A stretch of 64,000 bases of DNA from Agrobacterium vitis (lineage in GTDB: Bacteria > Pseudomonadota > Alphaproteobacteria > Rhizobiales > Rhizobiaceae), in NCBI RefSeq assembly GCF_013426735.1, contig NZ_AP023272.1, positions 1,656,501 through 1,720,500 of the forward strand, given 5' to 3'. Shown piece after piece: positions 48,215 through 56,236 of this stretch. The notes under the pieces were generated by a model. That model was not told where the DNA came from and ran no database searches. It saw nothing but the letters and a program-made list of their open reading frames with translations. A program made the position numbers and the translations under genes. Each line of letters opens with the position of its first letter. Position 1 is the first letter of the stretch.

Positions 48215-49339
48215 ATGCAGGAAAAGCCGCAACCGATGCATAAGCGCTTTGTCTGGGGCATCACCGCCTCGGTGCTGCTGCATGGGCTTCTGGTTCTGGC
48301 ATTCCTGGCCCATTGGCCTTCCCCGGCGCCTGATGCGCCGAAGGAAGAGGTCGTGTCGGTTTCCATTGAGCCGCCGCCAGAGGAAAAGCCTCAACCTGAA
48401 AAGCCAAAACCGGAAAAGCAATTACAGCTGGAGTTGAAGCCGGAGGCCAAGCCAAAGGAAGCCCCGGCACCTGCCGCCGCTGCGCCCAAGCCAGAAGAGA
48501 AGAAGCCAGAAGAAAAGCAGGAAGCCAAACCGCCTGCACCTGCGCCACAGCAGGAGCCGCCAAAGCCTGCCGAGGAAAAGCCGCAAGCTCTGGAATCAGC
48601 CCCGAAGGACGAGGAGGCCCCGAAGGAGGATGCGCCGCCCGTGCCACCGCCTGCCGAGGAACCGGCTGCACAAACCCAGTCACCGCCCCCCGATGCCCCG
48701 AAAGCCGGGCCGGACAAGTCCGCCGCAGGTGATCCGCAAAAGACTGAGCCGCCGCAACCGCCCGCCTTGCCTAAGGATGTGACGCCGCCGGATGCCGGGC
48801 TGGCCGGGCAATTGCCGACGCCGGACAAGGTGGAAAAGCCGGGCGGCGGGCTGGTGACGGAGCAACGCTTTGCGCTGGATGAGGAGAGCGCCGCGCAGCC
48901 GCAGCAAAAGCGCGAGGCCTCGCCTTCGCCTGCATCGGCGGACAAGAAAGCCGCGCCTGTTGCCGCGTTGAAGCCTGCCAAGCGGATCTATTCGAAGGCA
49001 ACGCTGTCTGATCCGCGTGTGCGCCAAGCCCTCGGCACGCTGCCTCCTGAGCGCCGGATCGTGCAGATTTGCAGCATTGAAATGCTCGAACAGATCCGTC
49101 GCGCCGTGCCCGGCGCGGTTCCGGATGTGATTGCGGGATCTCCGACGACGCGACAGACCGTTACCGCTCGGTTGATGGATGTGTCCGGCGCTGCCTTCCG
49201 CAGCCGGGGACAATGGTATGATATCGGCTATCATTGCGAAACGGATGCCAAGACCCTTGCAATCACTAGTTTCAGCTATTCGCTCGGTGCCGCTGTGCCG
49301 AAAAGCCAGTGGCAGGCGCGGCGCTTTCCGGTGAATTGA
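48215..49339 (+). CDS. DUF930 protein with Pro/Glu/Lys-rich stalk
   Basis: About 374 residues from ATG 48215 (48203 and 48236 are alternatives). It has a TonB-like plan: short cytoplasmic start, one membrane segment (GITASVLLHGLLVLAFLAHW), a long Pro/Glu/Lys/Ala-rich periplasmic stalk of about 220 residues, and a globular C-terminal DUF930 domain (DPRVRQALGTLPPERRIVQICSIEMLEQIR) with two Cys. Despite the TonB-like stalk no TonB C-terminal domain is seen. Function unknown; divergent from the M20 gene. Confidence 0.82.
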   Translation: MQEKPQPMHKRFVWGITASVLLHGLLVLAFLAHWPSPAPDAPKEEVVSVSIEPPPEEKPQPEKPKPEKQLQLELKPEAKPKEAPAPAAAAPKPEEKKPEEKQEAKPPAPAPQQEPPKPAEEKPQALESAPKDEEAPKEDAPPVPPPAEEPAAQTQSPPPDAPKAGPDKSAAGDPQKTEPPQPPALPKDVTPPDAGLAGQLPTPDKVEKPGGGLVTEQRFALDEESAAQPQQKREASPSPASADKKAAPVAALKPAKRIYSKATLSDPRVRQALGTLPPERRIVQICSIEMLEQIRRAVPGAVPDVIAGSPTTRQTVTARLMDVSGAAFRSRGQWYDIGYHCETDAKTLAITSFSYSLGAAVPKSQWQARRFPVN

Positions 49340-49342
49340 CGC

Positions 49343-49948
49343 TTACGAATGCCGAATCAGCCCGATGGCGATCCAGGCCATGACCACGGCGATGATTGCA
49401 TCCAGAATGCGCCAGGAGATGGGCCGCGCAAATACCGGCACCAATAGCCGTGCGCCATAGCCGAGCAAGAAGAAAAACAGGAAGGAAGCCGAAACAGCGC
49501 CAAGGCCGAAGGCTGTCTTGTGATCCGCAAAACGGCTGGAAATCGAGCCGATCAGCAGCACCGTATCTAGATAGACATGCGGGTTGAGAAAGGTGAGGGC
49601 AAGGCAGGTGGCAAGGCTGGCGGTGAGCGTGCTGGGCTTGGCTTCGCCGGGTGTCAAGCCGTTCTCGGGTTTCAGTGCGGCGAGCGCGTGCCGGGCGCTG
49701 TAGGCCAGAAGAAACGCCGCGCCGCCATAGCGCAGCACCGGCTCAAAAGCGGGCAGAAGTGCGGTTACTGTCGCCAGCGCGGAAATGCCAAGCACGATCA
49801 GCAAGGCATCAGAGGCGGCGCAGGTCAGGCAGAGGATAAAGACATGCTCGCGCCGCAAGCCCTGGCGCAGCAGGAAGGCGTTTTGCGCCCCAATGGCGAC
49901 AATCAGGCTCAGGCCAAGAAACAGGCCGGAAAAATAGGCGGTTTGCAT
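49343..49948 (-). CDS. argO: LysE/ArgO-family amino-acid exporter
   Basis: A 201-residue inner-membrane exporter with about six helices. The N-terminus GLFLGLSLIVAIGAQNAFLLRQGLRREH is the LysE/ArgO signature, and FLNPHVYLDTVLLIGS is the second conserved block. It exports basic amino acids (Arg or Lys). It is divergent from an ArgP/LysG-type LysR gene, the usual regulator, which activates it when basic amino acids accumulate. ArgO versus LysE is not decided. Confidence 0.9.
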   Translation of the reverse strand: MQTAYFSGLFLGLSLIVAIGAQNAFLLRQGLRREHVFILCLTCAASDALLIVLGISALATVTALLPAFEPVLRYGGAAFLLAYSARHALAALKPENGLTPGEAKPSTLTASLATCLALTFLNPHVYLDTVLLIGSISSRFADHKTAFGLGAVSASFLFFFLLGYGARLLVPVFARPISWRILDAIIAVVMAWIAIGLIRHS

Positions 49949-50034
49949 AGGCGGCTCCAGGTTGGGAGCCTTTGACTAATGCAAATGAATTCATTAGAAA
50001 AATTAACAAATATAACCAGGCATAAGAATTTCTA

Positions 50035-50940
50035 ATGGCATTTGATGGTGAGCATTTATCAGCGCTGGTGGCTGTGCTGCGCAGCGGCAGTTTTGAAAAA
50101 GCCGCCCGTCAGTTGGGGGTAACGCAATCGGCGATCTCGCAGCGGATCAAGCTGCTGGAGGAGCGATCCGGCACGGCGCTGATCATTCGTGGCCAACCTT
50201 GCTTGCCGACCTCGGCGGGGGCGCGGCTGTGCCGCCATGCCGAGGAAGTGGCCTTGCTGGAGCGCGAGGTGATCGGTGATCTCGGTCTTGCGCAGGCGGC
50301 CCAGGTAACGGTGCGACTGGCAATCAATGCCGATAGTCTCGCGACATGGTTCGTGCCAGCCATGGCTGCGGTGGAGGGCCTGTTGTTCGATCTGGTGCTT
50401 GACGATCAGGACCACAGCGCCGATTGGCTGCGGCGCGGTGAGGTGCGGGCGGCGGTGACCTCGCTTGCCGCGCCCGTTCAGGGCTGCGATTGCCGACCGC
50501 TTGGTTTGCTGACATACCGCGCCACGGCCAGCCCGGATTTCGCGGCGCTATGGTTTCCCCAGGGCATCACCGCTGAGGCTCTGGCTGTCGCCCCTTGCCT
50601 TACTTTCAACGCTAAGGATGGATTGCAAACCGCCTGGATGGAGCAGGTGGCCGGATGTCCATTGTCACCCCCTTGCCATTGGTTGCCCTCCAGCCAGGCT
50701 TTTATCGACGCGTCGCGTCTGGGGCTGGGCTGGGGCATGAACCCGGCGGTTTCGGTGGCGCCTTTGATCGCCGAGGGCGTTCTGGTGGATCTGGCGCCGG
50801 ATCAACCGCTTGCCGTGCCGCTTTATTGGCACTGGAGCAGGGCGCTGGGCCGGGCGCTCGATCCGCTAACGGCCAGCGTCCTTGCCGCAGCCCGACAGTG
50901 CTTGCTGCCCATGGCGCATAAACCTCCATCAATGCGGTAA
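50035..50940 (+). CDS. argP: ArgP/LysG-type LysR regulator
   Basis: A 301-residue LTTR of the ArgP (IciA)/LysG subgroup: ALVAVLRSGSFEKAARQLGVTQSAISQRIKLLE at the start, with the GLGWGMNPAVSVAPLI segment late in the effector domain. Divergent from the exporter gene across 86 bases. Expected ligands are lysine and arginine, from the family and context. Confidence 0.88.
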   Translation: MAFDGEHLSALVAVLRSGSFEKAARQLGVTQSAISQRIKLLEERSGTALIIRGQPCLPTSAGARLCRHAEEVALLEREVIGDLGLAQAAQVTVRLAINADSLATWFVPAMAAVEGLLFDLVLDDQDHSADWLRRGEVRAAVTSLAAPVQGCDCRPLGLLTYRATASPDFAALWFPQGITAEALAVAPCLTFNAKDGLQTAWMEQVAGCPLSPPCHWLPSSQAFIDASRLGLGWGMNPAVSVAPLIAEGVLVDLAPDQPLAVPLYWHWSRALGRALDPLTASVLAAARQCLLPMAHKPPSMR

Positions 50941-51059
50941 GACTGCATTCACCACAAAGTATATTTGGGGCGTAGAGCTGGGTGGTACAACGCTTTGTTG
51001 TTAAGTTTTCCCTCATATTCTTGCCTCGCGTCGATAGCTGGGAGGCATTGGGATAGACT

Positions 51060-51611
51060 ATGAAAGGGATGGTTTTTACGGAAATGCTCGAATTCGTCGC
51101 CGCGACCTGGAATGAAGACATGGCCGACGACATTATCGAAGCCTCTTTGCTGACCAATGGGCTTGCCAGTGGCGGAGCCTATACCAGCGTCGGCACCTAT
51201 GACCATCGTGAAATGATGGCGCTGCTGGCTGCGCTGTCGCAACGCTCCGGCCTTGGTGTCGATGCATTGATGCAGGCGTTCGGACTGCATCTTGCGGGAC
51301 GTTTCGCCGTGTTGTTTCCAGGCTTTTTCGACCTCAGCGGCGGTCTCTTCGGCTTTCTCGCCAGCATTGATGCCCATATTCATGTCGAGGTGAAAAAGCT
51401 TTATCCCGACGCGGAATTGCCTTCCTTCGAAATTCTCAGCCAGGACGGTACGTCCCTGTCCATGCTCTATCGGTCCGGGCGGAAAATGGAGGCGCTGGCG
51501 GAAGGCTTGATCCAGGGTGCTGCCCGGCATTTTGGTCGCACTGTTACGGTCGAACGCAGCGCGCGCGACGATGGGGCAACTCTGTTTGTGATCGCCGAGA
51601 GCGCATCGTGA
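51060..51611 (+). CDS. H-NOX haem-nitric-oxide/oxygen-binding sensor
   Basis: A 183-residue stand-alone H-NOX protein. The proximal haem ligand is His108 in HIHVEVKKLYPDAELP, and the porphyrin-binding Y-x-S-x-R motif is Tyr137, Ser139, Arg141 (YRSGR). The N-terminus MKGMVFTEMLEFV is typical. In proteobacteria such proteins bind NO and control a partner kinase or c-di-GMP enzyme encoded next to them. Here the stop overlaps the start of a GGDEF/EAL gene, so the output is very probably c-di-GMP. Confidence 0.92.
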   Translation: MKGMVFTEMLEFVAATWNEDMADDIIEASLLTNGLASGGAYTSVGTYDHREMMALLAALSQRSGLGVDALMQAFGLHLAGRFAVLFPGFFDLSGGLFGFLASIDAHIHVEVKKLYPDAELPSFEILSQDGTSLSMLYRSGRKMEALAEGLIQGAARHFGRTVTVERSARDDGATLFVIAESAS

Positions 51612-53146
51612 TGGTAAACCAGCCACTAGAGGTTTCCGAGCCTGACCGGATCGACCGGCTGACTCGCCGTCTGGAGCGCGAGCGCGCGGCCCGCCGCCAA
51701 GCCGAGACATTGCTGGAAGCGCGTGCGCGTGAACTTTACATGGCCAATTGCCAATTGGCACGACAGGCGGAAGATCTCGAACAGCGGGTCATGCAGCGCA
51801 CGGAGGAGCTGGTTCAGGAGCGCGAACGTGCCATTGCGCTGGCCCAGCAGGACCAATTGACCGGGCTTGCCAATCGCCGCAGCTTTACCGCGGTTTTGAC
51901 CGACGCTTGCCAGAAAAGCCGCCTTCGAGGCGACCGTGTTACGGTTGTTCTTGTTGATATGGATAGGTTCAAGGCGATCAACGACGCTTATGGTCATGAG
52001 ACGGGGGATGCGGTGCTGCGGGAATTTGCCCGCCGGTTGATGGTTGCGGCTGGACCTGGAACGGTGGCACGGCTGGGTGGTGACGAATTTGCATTGATTC
52101 TCGACCATCTGCCGGATGTGACGGCCGATCATGCCTTTGTCTCGAGTTTTCGCGCCAGTTTGCAGGAGCCGGTTCTCTTCAACGGCAAGCGCCTGGAGGT
52201 CTCGGCGTCCATCGGATATGCGAGCCTGCCGGATCATGCCGCATCGTCCACCGAATTGCTGCGGCATGCCGATATGGCGCTTTACGTTTCCAAGAAAGCT
52301 GGGCTGTCGCTGGCGACCGCTTTTGACGACGACCTTTGGGCCGAGGCCAACGAGCGACGCTTGCTGGAACTGGAACTGGTGCTGGCCATGGACCGCCATG
52401 AAATCATGCCCTGGTACCAGCCGATCGTGGATGGAGCCAGCAAGCGGATACTGGGGGTGGAAGTGCTGGCACGCTGGCATCATCCCTATCGCGGTCTGGT
52501 GCTGCCGGGTGTATTTCTGCCACTGGCGGAAGAGCGCAACCTTCTGGATCGGTTGTTTGCGCAGGTCGCTCGCGCGGCCTGTGCGCAAACAGCGCCGCTG
52601 GTCAAGGCTGGCAAGCTCAACTACGTGTCGGTCAATATTTCTCCAAGCCAGTTCAAGTCCGGTAATCTGGCGATGGTCATCGCGTCCATCCTGGAACAGA
52701 CCGGTTTTCCAGCCACGGCATTGGTGGTGGAGATTACCGAGGACCTGATCATGTCGGACCTGCTGCGGGCCGGGCGTGAGCTTTCCGAACTTTCGCGGCT
52801 CGGCGTTCGGGTTGCGCTCGATGATTTCGGCACCGGCTATTCGAATATTTCCTCTCTCAGCAGCCTGCCGATCCAGTGGTTGAAGCTGGACCGTAGCCTG
52901 ATCAGCCGGGTTGGGGACGACCGGGTTGGGCAGGTTATCGTTCAGGCCGTGCTGCAAATGGCCCAGGCGCTCGGCATCGATGTTGTCGCGGAAGGTATCG
53001 AAACGGAGGTGCAGGCACGCTGGCTTGTGGAAGCCGGATGCCGCAAACATCAGGGTTTTCTCTATGGCCGCCCGGCACCTCTGGAAGACTTGCTGTGTTT
53101 CTCCCAGCCGGAACGTCTAAGCTTTGCAGCTGGAAAGAGCCCTTGA
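51611..53146 (+). CDS. GGDEF/EAL-type c-di-GMP protein, H-NOX partner
   Basis: A 511-residue cytoplasmic protein: N-terminal coiled coil (about residues 10-75), a GGDEF domain with intact GGDEF at 156-160, and an EAL domain in which the signature is EVL (284-286), with DDFGTGYSN and other catalytic blocks kept. The active GGDEF suggests diguanylate cyclase activity; EVL variants are often still active phosphodiesterases. Start: ATG 51611 or GTG 51608, both overlapping the H-NOX stop. Likely regulated by direct contact with H-NOX, through the coiled coil. Confidence 0.92.
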   Translation: MVNQPLEVSEPDRIDRLTRRLERERAARRQAETLLEARARELYMANCQLARQAEDLEQRVMQRTEELVQERERAIALAQQDQLTGLANRRSFTAVLTDACQKSRLRGDRVTVVLVDMDRFKAINDAYGHETGDAVLREFARRLMVAAGPGTVARLGGDEFALILDHLPDVTADHAFVSSFRASLQEPVLFNGKRLEVSASIGYASLPDHAASSTELLRHADMALYVSKKAGLSLATAFDDDLWAEANERRLLELELVLAMDRHEIMPWYQPIVDGASKRILGVEVLARWHHPYRGLVLPGVFLPLAEERNLLDRLFAQVARAACAQTAPLVKAGKLNYVSVNISPSQFKSGNLAMVIASILEQTGFPATALVVEITEDLIMSDLLRAGRELSELSRLGVRVALDDFGTGYSNISSLSSLPIQWLKLDRSLISRVGDDRVGQVIVQAVLQMAQALGIDVVAEGIETEVQARWLVEAGCRKHQGFLYGRPAPLEDLLCFSQPERLSFAAGKSP

Positions 53147-53200
53147 CGCAGGCGTTCTATGGGCCATTTCCTTGACGGAGCGCAATTCGAGGACCATGCC

Positions 53201-53623
53201 ATGCCGCAAACCAGCCTGTCGATGTCCACACGTGGCCAGGGTCTGTACGAATTTACCGATCAGGCCGATGATTTTGTCAGGCATGCGGGCGCCCAGGAAG
53301 GACTATTGACTGTTTTCGTGCGCCATACGTCCTGCTCGCTGATCATCCAGGAAAATGCCGATCCGGATGTGAAGCGCGATCTCAAAGTGTTTTTTCAACG
53401 CCTCGTCCCGCCGTGTAACGATCCTTCCATGGCATGGATCACCCATCGCCAGGAAGGGCCCGATGACATGCCGGCCCATATAAAATCAGCCCTGACGCAG
53501 GTGTCGATTTGTATTCCGGTGGCCAATGGACGGCTTTTGCTTGGAACCTGGCAGGGTATTTACCTGTTCGAACATCGCGACCAACCCCATACGCGCCAGG
53601 TAGTAATGCATCTAAGCTCCTGA
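53201..53623 (+). CDS. YjbQ/UPF0047 family protein
   Basis: A 140-residue YjbQ-family protein (secondary thiamine-phosphate synthase activity is reported for members). Visible: VRHTSCSLIIQENADPDVKRD in the centre and GTWQGIYLFEHRD at the C-terminus, family signatures. ATG 53201 has GAGGA 7 bases upstream. It lies 54 bases after the c-di-GMP gene and may be co-transcribed, although a functional link is not obvious. Confidence 0.9.
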   Translation: MPQTSLSMSTRGQGLYEFTDQADDFVRHAGAQEGLLTVFVRHTSCSLIIQENADPDVKRDLKVFFQRLVPPCNDPSMAWITHRQEGPDDMPAHIKSALTQVSICIPVANGRLLLGTWQGIYLFEHRDQPHTRQVVMHLSS

Positions 53624-53864
53624 ACCACAAGCTGAAACTAATGAACCGAGACTGAATGCGCGCTTCTGATGGCGTTCAGTATTGCGGCGTTAATCTCTCA
53701 ATCAATCGCTTACGGAAACGGGCTGTCCGATGCGAGATCTTGGTTGGTTTTTCTGCGTCTGTGTTCTGCGCAGATCAATCAAACCCATGATTAGATAAGG
53801 GTTTTCGGGGCGGTGAGCCGGTTTTTCAAAGAGAAACCCATGCCGTCCTTCGAGGAGAAAAACA

Positions 53865-54308
53865 ATGCGAAGCATTTTTGCGAAAACAACTCTGGCTGGA
53901 CTGGCCTTGATCGGCGCGGTGGTTGCTACGGTTGGCCCGGCCGCGGCCCAGCCGGATGTGCGCCTGGGCGTCTATATCGGCGGCGACGCGCCGCAACTGG
54001 TACAAGCCTGGGGCGATGACGGTTATCGCCGTCCACCGCCACCGCCGCCGTGGGGTGGTCCGCCGCCTCCGCCTCCGCCATGGGGTGGCCCACCGCCACC
54101 GCCGCCACGGCGTTGGGATGGTCCCGATCGGCGTTACGGTGGCGTTTGCTCGCCCGGTGATGCGATCCGTCAGGCCCGCCGCGACGGCTTGCGCCGGCCG
54201 AATATCGAACGGGTCACGCCGCGCCGCGTGATTGTCGGTGGTATCCGCTACGGCGAATACGATCGGGTCGTTCTCGCAAACCGCCCCGGTTGCCCCTTCG
54301 CGGATTGA
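53865..54308 (+). CDS. Exported proline-rich protein
   Basis: A 147-residue secreted protein. The signal peptide is residues 1-28 (AxA-type site at GPAAAQP). A proline-rich stretch follows, with two WGGPPPPPP units (about residues 63-82), then a conserved-looking C-terminal domain with two Cys (GGVCSPGDAIRQARRDGLRRP ... RPGCPF). GAGGAG lies about 7 bases before the ATG. Periplasmic or envelope location is expected; function unknown. Confidence 0.78.
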   Translation: MRSIFAKTTLAGLALIGAVVATVGPAAAQPDVRLGVYIGGDAPQLVQAWGDDGYRRPPPPPPWGGPPPPPPPWGGPPPPPPRRWDGPDRRYGGVCSPGDAIRQARRDGLRRPNIERVTPRRVIVGGIRYGEYDRVVLANRPGCPFAD

Positions 54309-54542
54309 CAGTCTGTTCAAGAATTGCTGCTGGCCTGGCGAAAATGGTGATTTCGAGAACCGGAACGGAGCGTACTTAACGTACGTGAGGACAAGCATTC
54401 CAGGAAAAGTGCGAAGCGGTTTTCCGTTTGGAAATGCGAATGAAGCAGTCAAGCGCAGAAATTTTCATTTGCAGACGGCCAGCGGCGATTATTGGATAGA
54501 CTGTGAAGCCGGTCTTGAATTGAAGAGTGATGTTAAATGATT
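54309..54542. repeat. Rhizobial repeat downstream of proline-rich protein gene
   Basis: 54395-54440 carries CATTCCAGGAAAAGTGCGAA then GCGGTTTTCCG and GGAAATGCG, a pattern I associate with dispersed rhizobial repeats. It is preceded by the small dyad CGTAC-TTAA-CGTACG (54371-54386). No gene is supported. Confidence 0.55.
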
Positions 54543-54578
54543 GGCGGCGCGCGTCCCGACAGGACGCGCGCCGCCTTT
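54543..54578 (+). terminator. Strong GC hairpin, terminator-like
   Basis: A perfect 14-bp stem, 54543-54556 with 54562-54575, followed by TTT. The nearest upstream gene on the strand stops 235 bases earlier, so it may end a longer transcript through the repeat. Confidence 0.7.
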
Positions 54579-54848
54579 ACGTTTGTCTGGTGATCGCACA
54601 TTTGTAAACGCGCTGGACTTATTGTTTTATTCGTCTGACTATGGGTACGGATCAGATCAAAAGGCGCTGTCGTATCGATACGAGAGACAATGGCGACGTC
54701 ATAGAGTGTGTCGCTTGGTCTGATCGAAGCATTTCAGAGCCTACTGCATCATTTGTGTTTTTATAAACCGGACACAGGATGCGAGTAACATTCACATTAA
54801 TATTTATATTTAGTCATTTTTAAAATTCGTTGCTGGAGACATGTCTCA
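54579..54848. other. AT-rich spacer before dipeptidase gene
   Basis: About 270 bases becoming AT-rich near 54790-54830, probably the promoter region of the M19 gene. Nothing else was seen. Confidence 0.4.
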
Positions 54849-56087
54849 ATGGACAGGCTTTCTTCTGAAAACACCACAGATTCCATTTCTGAAATAACCG
54901 ATATGACTGTCAGCGCGCTTCACGCGCTTGCCTATCCAATCGATACCCATCTGGATTCGCTGTTTCTATCGCGACTGGCCGGATATGATTTCTGGAAGGG
55001 GGACTGGAAGGCGCATCGGCGCTCCCTTGTGGTCTGGCTGATTCGCAAAACCTCACCCAGAGGGCGCAACAGGCCATTGTCCGAACATGTCAGCGGGCCT
55101 GATTTTCTGGAAGGCGGTTATGGTGGGGCCTGTTTCAGCGCCCACGCCTTGTGGGAAAATCTTATTCCGCCCCCCTTCCTCGACCCCTGGAAAAACTGGG
55201 TGGATCATCATCGCTATGTGGAAGAGGTTATCAGGCAGAGCCAGGGCCGGATGCGGCTGGCGCGCAACGCCAACGAGGTCCGCGCCGCCAAGGGGGAGGG
55301 TGCGCGATGCGCGATCCTGTCCATGGAAGGCGCCCATATGCTGGGGCCGGGCGGGGCGAAAAGCCAGCCACTGCGGCTGGACAGGTTGGGAGAGATTGCC
55401 AAGGCCGGTGCCGCTTATCTGACCCTCAACCATTTCAGCCATACCGATATCTCCGAGGCCGGTTATGCGCCGGTCAATCCGTGGCGCAAGATCGAGGGTG
55501 GCGGGTTGTCTGCCTTCGGCAGGCAGGTGGTGGAGCGCTGCGTCGATGTCGGTCTGTTGGTGGATGTCACCCACACATCCACGCAGGGCATTCTCGATGC
55601 TTGTGAGATTTGTGTTCGCCGCAACGTTCCGGTCTTTGCCTCGCATGGCGCATCGCGCACGGTGACACGGCGCGGGGAGGAGAGACCTTCACGTCATCTC
55701 GATCGGGCCTTCAGCGATGAAGCCATCCGCGCCATTGTCCGGACCGGCGGCTGTATCAGCGTTATCCTAGCACCGTATTTCCTTCAGAACCGCTATCTTG
55801 CGGATGGCAAGCCGGACATGGATGCCGACATTGCCTTCGTGATCGCCTATTATGAAGCATTCGCGCAGCTTATCGCCAGTATGGACATTGTCGAGGATCC
55901 CTGGAAGCACCTGTCCTTTGGCAGCGATTTCGATGGTGGCATTTCCAGCCTGCCGACAGGCATGCAGAGCGGCGCCGATCTTCCAAAATTGACCGAAGCC
56001 ATGATCGCCGCCGGTTGGCCGGCGCAACGGATCATCGATGTCTATAGCGGCAATTTCCTGCGTGTCTGGGAACAGGTTAGGCCCTGA
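54849..56087 (+). CDS. M19-family (renal) dipeptidase
   Basis: A 412-residue zinc dipeptidase of the M19 family. Metal ligands: the H-x-D of IDTHLDSLF (about residues 33-35), Glu in ILSMEGAH, His in DVTHTS and FASHGASR, and SFGSDFDGGI near the end. No signal peptide is evident. Members cleave dipeptides or D-amino-acid dipeptides. GGAG lies 10 bases upstream of the ATG. Monocistronic, followed by a hairpin near 56130. Confidence 0.9.
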   Translation: MDRLSSENTTDSISEITDMTVSALHALAYPIDTHLDSLFLSRLAGYDFWKGDWKAHRRSLVVWLIRKTSPRGRNRPLSEHVSGPDFLEGGYGGACFSAHALWENLIPPPFLDPWKNWVDHHRYVEEVIRQSQGRMRLARNANEVRAAKGEGARCAILSMEGAHMLGPGGAKSQPLRLDRLGEIAKAGAAYLTLNHFSHTDISEAGYAPVNPWRKIEGGGLSAFGRQVVERCVDVGLLVDVTHTSTQGILDACEICVRRNVPVFASHGASRTVTRRGEERPSRHLDRAFSDEAIRAIVRTGGCISVILAPYFLQNRYLADGKPDMDADIAFVIAYYEAFAQLIASMDIVEDPWKHLSFGSDFDGGISSLPTGMQSGADLPKLTEAMIAAGWPAQRIIDVYSGNFLRVWEQVRP

Positions 56088-56127
56088 GGCCGCCAATTTT
56101 CTCTTCGGCAGAAAATAGAGCAGCACC

Positions 56128-56225
56128 GTCCGCCAGATTTGGCGGGCGGCGCTGTAGCGCTTTATATATGCCGCATAATTTTCTTCTTAAATCGATGCCG
56201 GTTTAAGAAATTATGCAGTGTCTTC
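56128..56225. repeat. Hairpin plus rhizobial TTAAATCG repeat
   Basis: A CCGCCA/TGGCGG stem (about 56130-56148) may end the dipeptidase transcript. CTTAAATCGATGCCGGTTTAAG then AAATTATGCAG (about 56187-56217, shown in part) repeats the sequence found at 18694-18730. Confidence 0.55.
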
Positions 56226-56236
56226 GAGCCGTGGTG

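Noticed and set aside
54541-54723. 60-residue plus frame
   Set aside because: Overlaps a strong GC hairpin and has no ribosome site.
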